In this document: positions 15,192-23,988 of the stretch, one piece after another
Position numbering within the stretch: the first letter of the stretch is position 1
How the letters are laid out: each line of letters starts with the position of its first letter
Assembly: GCA_944325005.1 (NCBI GenBank)
Contig: CALUYO010000001.1
Span: 124,001 to 188,000, forward strand
Origin: Candidatus Gastranaerophilales bacterium
Lineage (GTDB): Bacteria > Cyanobacteriota > Vampirovibrionia > Gastranaerophilales > Gastranaerophilaceae
Reading direction: 5' to 3'
DNA length: 64,000 bases
The notes under the pieces: model-generated
The model's database searches: none
What the model was told of the DNA's origin: nothing
What the model saw: only the letters and a program-made list of their open reading frames with translations
Position numbers and translations under genes: made by a program

Positions 15192-15689
15192 CTATTCCCA
15201 AACGTGTTTTTCTTTCTTCTTATAAAAACCTAATCCTACCGGCTTGTAAGCATGAAGGTCGTTTTTTAACTGATAAATTTCTTTATTTAAGTCAATAATC
15301 TTTTGTCTTAAAGTTTCATTATCTGTTTTGCAACGGATAAGCTCAACAACAACCTCATCCATGCCTTCAAGTTTTTCATCTATAACTTTAGCAATTCTAT
15401 TGCTCAATTTAGTTTCCATATCTTTTAAAGAGTTTAAAATATTTAAAATTGCAGAAGGCTGTTTATTTTCGGCTTTTGCTGGAGGCAGAGCCACTCCTTT
15501 CATTGCCTGAACTTTTCTTAAATTTTTGACTTCTTCATAGGAAAAATATGTTTGACCTTTGCTGTTTTTGCGAGGTAATATGGAAGCACGTTTACAAAGT
15601 TCAACAATTTCTTTGTTATCGGCCTTTAATATACTTCTCACCTCTTGCGGAGATAAAGTTTTCCCCTTTAACTCTTGTTCTAATATCAT
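15192..15689 (-). CDS. MerR-type HTH and coiled-coil protein upstream of recA
   Basis: A 165-residue protein. Residues about 12-62 look like a MerR-family winged helix (TLSPQEVRSILKADNKEIVE, then KGQTYFSYEEVKNLRKVQ). A predicted coiled coil covers about 85-150 (LKDMETKLSNRIAKVIDEKL, then EIYQLKNDLHAY). The architecture resembles DNA-binding regulators or plasmid/chromosome adaptor proteins. It precedes recA on the same strand with a short gap. Target and role are unknown; no effector-binding domain is visible. Confidence 0.65.
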   Translation of the reverse strand: MILEQELKGKTLSPQEVRSILKADNKEIVELCKRASILPRKNSKGQTYFSYEEVKNLRKVQAMKGVALPPAKAENKQPSAILNILNSLKDMETKLSNRIAKVIDEKLEGMDEVVVELIRCKTDNETLRQKIIDLNKEIYQLKNDLHAYKPVGLGFYKKKEKHVWE

Positions 15690-15849
15690 CTTGTATCCCT
15701 CTAAATTTCTCCACTTATATTTTATTTTATATATAAAAAAAAGACAAATATATTTAGTAATCTTGTAACATCACTTAATAAATTAATATTTTATACACTT
15801 GCTTTCTTTTTTCCTTTTTTATTTAATAAAAATCGGAAGAAGGTATAAT

Positions 15850-16722
15850 ATGAAAAAGAGAATATTTTTGTTCCTGCTGGTTTCATTAATTTTTGCTGCT
15901 TCTGCAAATGCCGTAAGCTGGGAAGAGATAGATACTAATATCCCGAATTTTTCTATGTATATAGATATGGATTCCGTAAAGTATAACAGGCAGAATGAAT
16001 GCTTATATGCAATTAGGGTTAAATCTGGGAGCAAGCCTGAAAAGATCATATATCTTAAGTCAAATTCTGATACGAACTATCTTGGAATAATAAGAACGGA
16101 TGAATACATTGAAAGTGATTATAATCCTAAATCTGTTTTTTCCAATGTCCATGTTTTTATGAAGCCTGTTGATGAGGAATCTTTTTTAATTCTGGCCCAT
16201 AAGTATGTCTTGGATAAAGGCGATACATCTAAAGAAGATAAATACGTTCGCGCTCACTCTGAAACAGCAGAAAATCAGGAAGAAAAACCTGTAGCTTATG
16301 TCCAAATCGAACCTGTAAGACCGGTAATAAGGGGTATGTTCGACAAAAAAGTTAAAACTGTGGAAAGTCAGGACAAACATGTTCAAACAGTATCGTATAC
16401 ATCGTTGCAGAAAGAATCTTCTGCGGTGAACCTGAAAGGATATGTGGAAGAGGTAAGTGCAGTATTAAACGCCAATTGGATGCCCCCGAAATCAGGACGC
16501 AATACGCAGGCCATAGTAATTCTTACAATAGGTCCTGACGGTAGTCTGCAAAAATATAAAATGGCTAAATCATCAGGAGATGAGGCAACTGACCGTTCAA
16601 TTATAAATGCGGCAGAACAGGCGGTTCCCTATGCAAAATTCCCGAAAGTTTATAATCAATCGGTGCCGCTTAAGCTTCAATTTGTATTTACTTATAAAAA
16701 ATTCAGAAAATCTGTTATATAA
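15850..16722 (+). CDS. Secreted TonB C-terminal-domain protein
   Basis: The start is ATG 15850, placed after GAAGAAGG, giving a clean signal peptide MKKRIFLFLLVSLIFAASANA (cut about residue 21). The 290-residue product has a middle domain of unknown type (surface-entry-like 'YIDMDSVKYN...YLKSNSDTNY') and a TonB C-terminal domain (about residues 198-285, with LNANWMPPKSGRNTQAIVIL and GPDGSLQKYKMAKSSG). Stand-alone TonB-C proteins act in the envelope, often in energy transfer or unknown roles. A strong bidirectional terminator follows. Confidence 0.78.
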   Translation: MKKRIFLFLLVSLIFAASANAVSWEEIDTNIPNFSMYIDMDSVKYNRQNECLYAIRVKSGSKPEKIIYLKSNSDTNYLGIIRTDEYIESDYNPKSVFSNVHVFMKPVDEESFLILAHKYVLDKGDTSKEDKYVRAHSETAENQEEKPVAYVQIEPVRPVIRGMFDKKVKTVESQDKHVQTVSYTSLQKESSAVNLKGYVEEVSAVLNANWMPPKSGRNTQAIVILTIGPDGSLQKYKMAKSSGDEATDRSIINAAEQAVPYAKFPKVYNQSVPLKLQFVFTYKKFRKSVI

Positions 16723-16731
16723 TAAAATAAC

Positions 16732-16763
16732 AAAAAAGAGAGCCTTCGAAGGCTCTCTTTTTT
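16732..16763. terminator. Bidirectional rho-independent terminator
   Basis: A perfect 32-base palindrome, AAAAAAGAGAGCC-TTCGAA-GGCTCTCTTTTTT, lies between the convergent TonB-C gene and rpmB. A-run and T-run flanks let it work in both directions. Confidence 0.93.
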
Positions 16764-16781
16764 GTTTATTAGTTTAAATTG

Positions 16782-16973
16782 TTAAACAGCTTTTTGCACT
16801 TTACCCGCTCTTAAACAAGATGTACAAACCTTTATTCTTTTTGTAGTACCGTTAATATTAACTTTAACAGACTGTAAGTTAGGTTCCTGTGTATGAACAA
16901 TTTGTTTATGCGAGAAGGTTAATTTCGCTGCTTTAATCGGTGTTTTTCCGCATACATCACATTTTTTTGACAT
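16782..16973 (-). CDS. rpmB: 50S ribosomal protein L28
   Basis: A 63-residue L28. It starts with a CDVC zinc pair (residues 5-8) and has CTSC near 51-54, the zinc-binding form of the protein. AKLTFSHKQIVHTQEPNLQ and TTKRIKVC are conserved. It binds the large ribosomal subunit. It is a single-gene unit ending at the shared terminator. Confidence 0.96.
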   Translation of the reverse strand: MSKKCDVCGKTPIKAAKLTFSHKQIVHTQEPNLQSVKVNINGTTKRIKVCTSCLRAGKVQKAV

Positions 16974-17166
16974 AATTCTAATTTCCTTTTCTAGCTAGTT
17001 TGTGTATTTTAATCATATATTAAAAATCAGAAAAATCAAGAACCATGTTAAAATACATTAAGTCAGCCGGAATATCTCTTTAAATGTAACAATTTTATAA
17101 GTACTTGAATTAAAATTTACCTTATGATATATTTCACTTATTAAAGAACAATTTATTTATTAGGGT

Positions 17167-17739
17167 ATGGAAAAAATGAAAAGTTCAACTATCAGAAGAT
17201 CAAATTTATCTAAGGAAAAAATGGCTGTTCTTGAGGCTTTGTCTCAGTATAGACATGATCCGTATGATAACTCTCCGGGGATTTATGTAAGACCAAATAA
17301 AGAAAGAGAATTGGACTTATTATGGCAGAATTTTAAGGTAAATCAGAGGAATGATAAGTCTCCAAGTATTTATCTTGCTGCGGGATTTATTGTCGGTGCT
17401 GTTGTTATGCTGATTTTGACAGTTCTTATCAGTTTTTCAGCTAACGGGTTTAATTATATAAAAGAACAACTTTCTTCTGTGCCTGCTCCTGTTAAGAAAG
17501 AAAAGCTCAGTTTGAATTTTATTCCGTCTTCCGAGGAAAAATCCGAACCTGTAGCTACTAATGAAGTTTATACCGTACAGAGCGGGGATACGATGGAAAG
17601 TATTCTTATTAGATTTTACGGAGCATATAGCAAAGATAAAGAAGCATTAGTTTTAAAAACAAATAATATGACAAATCCGAATAAACTTTCAATAGGGCAA
17701 AAACTTACAATTCCAATGGAAGCTAAAGAGGTTCAATAA
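17167..17739 (+). CDS. LysM-domain membrane protein
   Basis: A 190-residue protein. A cytoplasmic N-terminal part with a polar YRHDPYDNSPGIYVRP segment is followed by one membrane helix (IYLAAGFIVGAVVMLILTVL, about residues 76-96) and a C-terminal LysM domain (EVYTVQSGDTMESILIRFYG, then NKLSIGQKLTIP, about 136-186). LysM binds peptidoglycan GlcNAc, so the protein is anchored in the inner membrane with LysM in the periplasm. It may help to position a cell-wall enzyme or divisome partner. A terminator follows directly. Confidence 0.8.
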   Translation: MEKMKSSTIRRSNLSKEKMAVLEALSQYRHDPYDNSPGIYVRPNKERELDLLWQNFKVNQRNDKSPSIYLAAGFIVGAVVMLILTVLISFSANGFNYIKEQLSSVPAPVKKEKLSLNFIPSSEEKSEPVATNEVYTVQSGDTMESILIRFYGAYSKDKEALVLKTNNMTNPNKLSIGQKLTIPMEAKEVQ

Positions 17740-17741
17740 GT

Positions 17742-17775
17742 AAAAAATACCGGTTTTAGAAAACCGGTATTTTTT
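17742..17775. terminator. Bidirectional terminator
   Basis: AAAAAATACCGGTTTT-AG-AAAACCGGTATTTTTT, between the LysM gene and the convergent pseudopilin gene. The stop codon of the latter overlaps its edge. Confidence 0.9.
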
Positions 17776-18495
17776 AGTATGTCATCTCCCAGTTGTCGTT
17801 AATAATTTTTCCAAAACACCCGTGCCAGTTATTAGCAGTATTGCTTGTACATATTTTCTGGTAAGTGTCTTCACGTTTATCTTTAGACATAGGTGCTGTT
17901 GCAGTATTAGATACATCACTATCATCTATGAATCTATTGTTATACAGATATATTGCAAATAGATCCCTGCCTACTATATTTGGACCTTTTTGTCCATTTA
18001 CATCTACAAATATTTCACACAAAACGTCCCCCATTGGTCTGTAGCCTATGGCAATTGAACTCCCGCCGGCAATTACATAATGCGTTTTAGGGGTTGGCCA
18101 GGTTGTTATAGTTGTGCCTGACAGTTTTTTATATTCTCCCGCAGCGGGAAAACATGGTGTTCTATCTGAGCTGCAATTCTGTACAACTTTAAAATACTTT
18201 TCAATAAAATTTTCAGCGGCGGCTTGAGTTGTCAGACCTGCTTCTTTAAGATTAACTGCATTTTTTTCTGTCTGATATTGAACTGCGGCCTGTGAAAGTT
18301 CATTATATATTTTGTGTAATTGAGTAACATAGGATTGCCTTTGATAATTCTGCATCAAAGTAGGGACAGTCATAGCTGATACTACTCCAATAATGCCTAA
18401 AGTAACTAATACCTCAGCTAAAGTAAACCCATCTAACCCTGTATCCCAAGCGACCTTCGCGGGGGGGGGGCAACCCTTAACGCTTTGAAATTCAT
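17774..18495 (-). pseudogene. Type II/IV pseudopilin gene, out of frame at a C10 tract (probable phase-variable gene)
   Basis: The start ATG (18495-18493) sits 8 bases after AAGGAGG (18510-18504) and reads MNFKALRV, then enters ten C residues (minus strand; G's at 18461-18470) and stops soon after. In the frame used downstream the sequence is VAWDTGLDG then FTLAEVLVTLGIIGVVSAMT, a classic prepilin peptidase site (G/F, Glu+5), followed by a pseudopilin body to 17774. Eleven or eight C's would join the two halves. So it is either phase-variable by slippage or carries an assembly error. The downstream body (199+ residues, cysteine pairs near CSSDRTPC and CTSNTANNWHGC) is intact. Confidence 0.75.
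18461..18470. repeat. Homopolymer tract, ten G (+ strand)
   Basis: A run of ten G's, unusual in this AT-rich genome, 26-35 bases into the pseudopilin gene. It separates the start codon from the signal sequence by a -1/+2 frame error. Such tracts mutate in length often. Confidence 0.9.
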
Positions 18496-18560
18496 AATTT
18501 CTGCCTCCTTAAATTATTCTATTATACTTATTATATCATATTCCTCAGGTAAAGTCAAGT

Positions 18561-19793
18561 TTAGCGGGTATACTTTCGTCCGACAAGTTCATCCGGCAAA
18601 AACTGCTGTTTTATATCAGGTGCATCATGCGAGTATATGTAACCTATACCGAAACCGTAATTTTTTGCGTCTTTGTAATGAGCATCCCTAAGATGCATCG
18701 GAGGCGGAAAGTCTTTGCCGCTTTCAATATCATGAAGAGCTTCATCAATAGCCATAACTGTTTCATTGGATTTTGGCGCGCGGGCAACATAAATTACTGC
18801 CTGTGCAAGCGGAATTCTTCCTTCCGGAAGTCCTAATAATTCTACTGCTTTATAGGCATTTAGTGCAACATTCAGAGCATTAGGGTCGGCATTCCCTACA
18901 TCTTCTGCTGAGCATGTTATAAGCCTTCTTGCAATAAATCTGGGATCTTCCCCCGCTGCAATCATTTTAGCGAGATAGTAAATTGCGGCATCAGGGTCTG
19001 AACCGCGCAGGCTTTTCTGGAACGCGGATGCACAGTCGTAATGTTCCTGCTGTGAATACCTTGTATTCCGTTTCTGGCAGATTTCTTCAATAATTTTTAC
19101 GGTTAGATTACGTCTGTTATCTTTTAAATCACTTGCAAAATAAGCATTCTCTACTACATTTAAAGCATACCTTGCATCACCGCGTGCAAGGTTAATTATA
19201 AAGTCTATAGCTCCGGCTTCACAGTCCATGGGGAGGTAATTTTTTGCGAGGTAAGCAAAACCTTTTTTAATGATTTTGTCCATACTTGCGTCATCAATTG
19301 AGTTTAACCTTACAACCTGTACTCTTGATAAGAGTGCCGGCACAACCTGAAAAGACGGGTTTTCTGTTGTGGAACCGATGAGAAATAGTGTACCGTTTTC
19401 AAGGTGGGGAAGAAGCGCATCCTGCTGGGTTTTGGAATATCTGTGAATTTCGTCGATAAATAAAATTGTTTTTCGTCCTGTTCTTAAAGCTTCTTTTGCG
19501 CTTTCAACGGCATCTTTAATATCTTTAACTCCTGAGGTTACGGCCGAAATTTCAATAAAGTTGGCACTTGTTTTGGTTGCAATTAATCTTGCAAGTGTTG
19601 TTTTCCCGCAACCAGGTGCCCCCCAGAAAATAAGCGAAAAAAGTCTGTTTGTTTTTAAAAGATTAAGTATAGGACTGTTTGGAGAAACAACGTTACTCTG
19701 TCCCAGAAAGTCCTCAAGTGTTTTCGGGCGTAATATTTCGGCAAGCGGTATCTGCTTATTTTGATTTTCCAATTCCGTAAATAAATTATTCAT
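18561..19793 (-). CDS. rarA: Replication-associated recombination protein RarA (AAA+ ATPase)
   Basis: A 410-residue AAA+ protein of the RarA/MgsA/WRNIP1 family. Walker A GAPGCGKT is at residues 58-65. Walker B and sensor regions are [20 protein letters not shown] and [11 protein letters not shown]. The C-terminal tetramerisation part has [18 protein letters not shown] and [15 protein letters not shown]. It acts at stalled replication forks. It is preceded by a short gap with repeated AGTGAAAAGTGA words and followed by the split pseudopilin gene on the same strand. Confidence 0.96.
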   Translation of the reverse strand: MNNLFTELENQNKQIPLAEILRPKTLEDFLGQSNVVSPNSPILNLLKTNRLFSLIFWGAPGCGKTTLARLIATKTSANFIEISAVTSGVKDIKDAVESAKEALRTGRKTILFIDEIHRYSKTQQDALLPHLENGTLFLIGSTTENPSFQVVPALLSRVQVVRLNSIDDASMDKIIKKGFAYLAKNYLPMDCEAGAIDFIINLARGDARYALNVVENAYFASDLKDNRRNLTVKIIEEICQKRNTRYSQQEHYDCASAFQKSLRGSDPDAAIYYLAKMIAAGEDPRFIARRLITCSAEDVGNADPNALNVALNAYKAVELLGLPEGRIPLAQAVIYVARAPKSNETVMAIDEALHDIESGKDFPPPMHLRDAHYKDAKNYGFGIGYIYSHDAPDIKQQFLPDELVGRKYTR

Positions 19794-19835
19794 AGTATAA
19801 TTTTAACATGGTTAGTGAAAAGTGAGTAGTGAAAA

Positions 19836-21062
19836 GTGAAAAGTTTTGTTATAAAAATATGTATTGTTTTAATCGTAATTCTTATGGTTTTGCTAACAGC
19901 ACCGGTTCATAAAAAATCGGCTGATAACGAAGTTATTTTTTGGACTTTACAAATGGGAGATTTTTCCTCTTATATGAATAAGGTTATAAAAGAGTTTGAA
20001 GCGCAAAATCCCGGAATTAAGATAAAATGGATTGATGTTCCTTTTTCGGAAGGAGAAAAACGCACTCTGGCATCCGTTTTGAGTGACAATCCGCCTGATT
20101 TGATTAATCTTAATCCTGATTTTTCTGCTCTTTTGGCTCAAAGAGGCGCATTATATGAAATTGACGAGAAATATACGGAGCAATTTAATAAGGATATTAT
20201 AAATTCTTTAAAATATAATGGAAAATTATATTCATTGCCATGGTATGCTACATCTGCCGTGACTATTTATAATAAAGAGCTCCTGTCCGCGGCGGGGGTA
20301 AAAATGCCTGAGACTTTTGAAGATTTAGGTGAAATAGCCTCGCAAATTAAAGAAAAAACCGGAGCCTATGTTCTTCTTCCAAATATTACTGAAAATGATA
20401 CAATGCTGCGAATTTTAAATAAGTATGGCGTAACTGCGTCAAATATCAATTCAAAAGAATCTGTTGAAGTTTTTGATTATTTTAAAATGTTATATCAAGA
20501 TGGTTTGATCCCAAAAGAATCTGTAACACAGACCCACCGTGAAGCTCTTGAAAAATATATGGCAGGACAGATTGTATTTTTTCAGGCCGGTGCGAATTTT
20601 CTTAATATGATTAGGGAAAATGCTCCTTCAATATATAAAAATACTGATGTCGCCCCGCAAATAACGGGAAAACTGAAACAAAATGATTTTTCTCTGATGA
20701 ATTTTGTAGTTCCGGTGCGTGCAAAACATAAAAATGATGCTTTGAAATTTGCCGTGTTTTTGACAAATTATGAAAACCAGCTTGAACTTGCAAAGCTGAC
20801 AAACGTTTTAGCCGTAAATCAAAAAACTCTGCAGGATGATTTTTATACTTCTTATGATGCAAATGATTTAATTGCAAAAGCGCGTGTAATAAGTGCAAAG
20901 CAGTTAAAAAAAATAAAGCCGTCTTTTAAAACCATGAAGGATCAAAAAGAAATAAATACTATCGTAAATACTGCTGTTCAACAAATATTGTTAAACAAAA
21001 ACACCACCGGGAATATTCTCGATGATGCTTTAAACAAAATTAAGTTAATGGATGAGGATTAG
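19836..21062 (+). CDS. ABC transporter sugar-type substrate-binding protein
   Basis: A 408-residue family-1 extracellular solute-binding protein. It starts with a signal anchor (VIKICIVLIVILMVLLTAPV), then EVIFWTLQMGDFSSYMNKVI, NPGIKIKWIDVPFSEGEKRT and the hinge region NGKLYSLPWYATSAVTIYNK. It is most like maltose/glycerol-phosphate binding proteins. No permease or ATPase gene is nearby. The GTG start lies in a tandem repeat (TAGTGAAAAGTGA at 19813-19825 and 19827-19839), so the exact start is uncertain; no clear ribosome-binding site is seen. Its 3' end overlaps the convergent gene by four bases. Confidence 0.85.
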   Translation: MKSFVIKICIVLIVILMVLLTAPVHKKSADNEVIFWTLQMGDFSSYMNKVIKEFEAQNPGIKIKWIDVPFSEGEKRTLASVLSDNPPDLINLNPDFSALLAQRGALYEIDEKYTEQFNKDIINSLKYNGKLYSLPWYATSAVTIYNKELLSAAGVKMPETFEDLGEIASQIKEKTGAYVLLPNITENDTMLRILNKYGVTASNINSKESVEVFDYFKMLYQDGLIPKESVTQTHREALEKYMAGQIVFFQAGANFLNMIRENAPSIYKNTDVAPQITGKLKQNDFSLMNFVVPVRAKHKNDALKFAVFLTNYENQLELAKLTNVLAVNQKTLQDDFYTSYDANDLIAKARVISAKQLKKIKPSFKTMKDQKEINTIVNTAVQQILLNKNTTGNILDDALNKIKLMDED

Positions 21063-21508
21063 CACCAGAAGCCTCGTACTCCGAAGAATGACGGACCGCC
21101 GAACATAAATCCGTTTCCGCATCCGCATCCTCCGCCGAAGAAACCTCCTCCAAAAGGTCCGCAGCCGTAAATTGTAGATGTCATATAAGGGTTAAAACCG
21201 CACCCGAAAATTCCGAATGGTGATGTCAACATAGCTGTATTTATAAGTCCGATTGTTCCCTGTGCATTAGCTGCCGGATTTCCGTAACCTGCAATCGAAT
21301 TTACGGCATATCCCATGTAACTTCCGGTATGACGTTGAATTTCACGTGCCGCTTCATTTCTCAATGCACCGTTCATTACATTAAATCCAAAACTCATTAA
21401 AGAATCTCCGGCACTAGCTCCATTGTTACGTGCATCTACTGCTCCTAACGCACTTCCGGCAAGAGCATTAAAGTTACTGAGTGCATATATTGCGTTGTCT
21501 ATACTCAT
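21059..21508 (-). CDS. Small Gly/Phe/Cys-rich protein, lineage-specific
   Basis: A 149-residue protein I do not recognise. The N-terminal two thirds are Ala/Asn/Gly-rich and probably helical (ALSNFNALAGSALGAVDARN). The C-terminal 50 residues are glycine- and aromatic-rich with repeated GCGFN, GCGPFGGGFFGGGCGCGNG and end ...FWC. There is no signal peptide. The composition suggests a structural or self-assembling surface protein. It starts with a good AGAGAAA upstream and converges with the binding-protein gene. Confidence 0.55.
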   Translation of the reverse strand: MSIDNAIYALSNFNALAGSALGAVDARNNGASAGDSLMSFGFNVMNGALRNEAAREIQRHTGSYMGYAVNSIAGYGNPAANAQGTIGLINTAMLTSPFGIFGCGFNPYMTSTIYGCGPFGGGFFGGGCGCGNGFMFGGPSFFGVRGFWC

Positions 21509-21684
21509 AATATTTCTCTCATTTATATACTTGTATATATATAAAGTATATTTATCAGAAAAAATTGCCTGACTTTTCTTATAATGTTAAGTATTGTAAC
21601 AAGGTTGGCTAAAATATTAAAGATATCAACAAAAACAACCGAATAAATAATTAAGGAAACAATAGAAAAAAAGGGATTGAAAAC

Positions 21685-22179
21685 ATGGCAATCGGGTTTA
21701 ATGCACAGTACAAATTAGGGATTGATACTACAACTTTAAAACAGGTTTCAAATGAAATTTTGAAACGTGCTGCTGAAAAAAATAGCCAATATAACATAAA
21801 TACTTCTGGATTAAGCAGCTTCAGAACAACAGATATCGGCGTTGATCTTTATAAAGGTAATGTTGATACTAACGTTGCACGCCAGATTGCGATGAATAAT
21901 TCAGGTTTTCAAATTCAATTAAATCAAGAAGTTATGCAGTCAATTCAGTATTTGAATGCAAAAGCTGCACAGAATGTTCAGAAAAATATTGAAGGAAAAA
22001 TTACTGTTGCTTTAAATGAAGGCGTAGGAAATACTCAGAAATCTGAAGCAGCCCCTTTATTTAACAGTATCATAAGTCTCGGGGCAGGCAAAGATAAAAA
22101 CGGTTCTGCACCGTCTTATAAGGGTGAATTTTTGTTTATTAAAAGAGACAAAGAAAAAGAAGAAGCTGCAGTTGCATAA
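21685..22179 (+). CDS. Unknown 164-residue protein ending in EAAVA
   Basis: I do not recognise this protein. It is polar, Asn/Gln/Thr-rich and mostly helical, without signal peptide or membrane segment (MAIGFNAQYKLGIDTTTLKQ start). A Gly/Lys loop (LGAGKDKNG) lies near residue 136, and the Glu/Lys-rich C-terminus ends EEAAVA. The 469-residue unknown protein at 61847 also ends in AAVA after a Lys-rich stretch. A rho-independent terminator follows. Confidence 0.5.
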   Translation: MAIGFNAQYKLGIDTTTLKQVSNEILKRAAEKNSQYNINTSGLSSFRTTDIGVDLYKGNVDTNVARQIAMNNSGFQIQLNQEVMQSIQYLNAKAAQNVQKNIEGKITVALNEGVGNTQKSEAAPLFNSIISLGAGKDKNGSAPSYKGEFLFIKRDKEKEEAAVA

Positions 22180-22187
22180 TTTGCAAT

Positions 22188-22215
22188 AAAACCTCACCTG
22201 TCGGGCGAGGTTTTT
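22188..22215. terminator. Rho-independent terminator
   Basis: AAAACCTC pairs with GAGGTTTT around a GC-rich loop, with a T-run to 22215. It serves the + gene at 21685 and possibly the convergent minus gene. Confidence 0.85.
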
Positions 22216-22612
22216 ATGTATCCTGTTCTTCCTTTATTTCTCTTGCAAGGTTGTAAAACTCTTCTTCTAATTCTTTTTCAGCATTTTCATGTCTTTGTTC
22301 ATCTTTATCAGAACTGCTGTTGTTTTCTCGTTCTTTTTGTTCTTCAAGGGCTTTTTTACGGGCATTGATAACATTTGCAACGTTCATCATTGCAAGCGAA
22401 TTCAGTGTTGCTCTTAGTTGAGCACTTCTGTCAGTATATTTTTGACTGTCCTGATTTTCCTCATCTTCGGTCCTTTTCTGCTGCGCAAAATATTCTCCGC
22501 CCTGCCCCATTTTGTCGTCCTGTGTTTTGGCAGCTGTTCCCGAAATATCTCCGCTTTTGAAATTAAACGAGCCTCCGATTCCAAAGAATCCCGCTGATCT
22601 GTTATCGACCAT
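22214..22612 (-). CDS. Unknown polar 132-residue protein
   Basis: I do not recognise it. The N-terminus is Gly/Phe-rich (SAGFFGIGGSFNFKSGDISG). The rest is Gln/Glu/Lys/Asn-rich and probably coiled-coil (ARKKALEEQKERENNSSSDK, then AEKELEEEFYNLAREIKEEQ). There is no signal peptide or membrane segment. It is a single gene converging with the 164-residue unknown. Confidence 0.45.
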   Translation of the reverse strand: MVDNRSAGFFGIGGSFNFKSGDISGTAAKTQDDKMGQGGEYFAQQKRTEDEENQDSQKYTDRSAQLRATLNSLAMMNVANVINARKKALEEQKERENNSSSDKDEQRHENAEKELEEEFYNLAREIKEEQDT

Positions 22613-22845
22613 AAGTCTAACCCTCTGTTTATTTTCACTTCAATCTCTCTAGATAATCCTATCAGATTGAATGATATAATAACTCATCTGAAAATATTAT
22701 TTTGCTACTGTTTTAATAAAAGTTTACATATTTTATAAGTTTATTTAAATCACCTTGTTATAAGACACTTGAATGATGTTTGTGTGTTGAAAAAAAAGGG
22801 CATATATGTTATTATAATAATAGAACTATTACAGGAAGGATGTTT

Positions 22846-23511
22846 ATGAGAAGATTAAAAGGTTTTACAATGACCGAATTAATGGTGGCTCTTGCTATAA
22901 TTGGTATTCTTGTAGCTGTGGTTACTCCTACTATTATGAAGACCAGACCTAATAAAAATAAAATGATGGTTAAAAAGACATTTTATACCACTGAACAGAT
23001 TGTGGCTACATTGATTAATGATCAGAGACTTTATCCTGATTTGCGTGATGCCTGCGAAGATGATTGGATAGATGATTCGGTTGAATGTGCCTGGGGATTT
23101 GATTATGATAAACAGGTTAAATATGAAGGTGAAACATATCAGGGAAATACAAAGTTTGAGGGTTTATTCAGAAGCAGACTTAATGTAAAATCCGGTGATG
23201 ATGATGTATTTTTCACTACAGATGGTGTAAAATGGGATTTGTCAGGAACCGAAGGCGCTTGGACCTCTAATAAAAGTACTCCCGGATCATTTGACGATCA
23301 GACAAATGCTGCTGGTATTGGAGAAATTCTTATTGATGTAAATGGAGATGATGAGCCTAACTGTAGACAGACAGATACGGGCTGTGATGCTGACAACTTT
23401 GATCAATATGTAATACAGGTTCTGGCTACGGGTAAAATGCAGGTAGATCCTGATGATGCCAAAGCTGTTGAATGGGTTACAATTAACACTTCAATCCGTG
23501 ACGCTTTATAA
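22846..23511 (+). CDS. Type II/IV pseudopilin-like protein
   Basis: A 221-residue prepilin. I chose the ATG at 22846, which follows AGGAAGG (22833-22839); an ATG six bases earlier is also possible. The leader RRLKG is cut before FTMTELMVALAIIGILVAVV, with Glu at +5, then the body (about 200 residues) is acidic and rich in Asp/Thr/Asn. It ends in a variable domain with one cysteine pair (DACEDDWIDDSVEC) and a second pair (CRQTDTGC). It probably belongs to a pilus or secretion pseudopilus with unknown partners. Confidence 0.75.
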   Translation: MRRLKGFTMTELMVALAIIGILVAVVTPTIMKTRPNKNKMMVKKTFYTTEQIVATLINDQRLYPDLRDACEDDWIDDSVECAWGFDYDKQVKYEGETYQGNTKFEGLFRSRLNVKSGDDDVFFTTDGVKWDLSGTEGAWTSNKSTPGSFDDQTNAAGIGEILIDVNGDDEPNCRQTDTGCDADNFDQYVIQVLATGKMQVDPDDAKAVEWVTINTSIRDAL

Positions 23512-23512
23512 T

Positions 23513-23946
23513 AAAGTAATCGAATAATCGCGCCTGATTTATCAGGTGAGGAAAGTCCGTGCATTCAAGGACAGGCAGCCGGAGAAATTCCGGACGGTGT
23601 GAACCGGTGGATAGGGCCACAGAAATGCAGATTACGGGCATAGGGCAGTGAAACAGCTTGGCTTGGTAAAAGCTCAGGGCATACAGATTTCAGTAACCCC
23701 GTTAAATGTTTGTAATCACAGACTGCCGATGGGCAAAAATGTCACAGGCGATGGTGCAACGGTGAGTTAAGAGCTTCACCGGCGGTATTGAGAGATACCG
23801 GCCAGGTAACCCCCTGCAGAATGCAAGATTAACTTGAAGGTTTAAAGGCTGTCCGCCTACTTCAGAAATATCGCTAGAGATTGAAAGTAATTTCAATACC
23901 AGACAGATGATTATTTAGAAACAGAACACGGCTTATGAGTTACTTT
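23513..23946 (+). ncRNA. rnpB: RNase P RNA (class A)
   Basis: It contains the conserved GAGGAAAGTCCGTGC block (P4 5' side), GGCAGCCGGAGAAATTCCGG, ACAGAAATG, CCAGGTAACCCCC, and the 3' P4 region AGACAGATGAT with ACAGAACACGGCTTA. The ends pair as P1 (AAAGTAA 23513-23519 with TTACTTT 23940-23946). It is the catalytic RNA that matures tRNA 5' ends. It lies directly after the pseudopilin gene and is followed by a terminator. Confidence 0.96.
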
Positions 23947-23957
23947 ATTTTTTTTTT

Positions 23958-23988
23958 AAATATCCCTCTATAAGGGGGATATTTTTTA
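23958..23988 (+). terminator. Terminator after rnpB
   Basis: AAATATCCC pairs with GGGATATTT around CTCTATAAGG, followed by a T-run. It also overlaps the end of the convergent O-methyltransferase gene. Confidence 0.85.
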
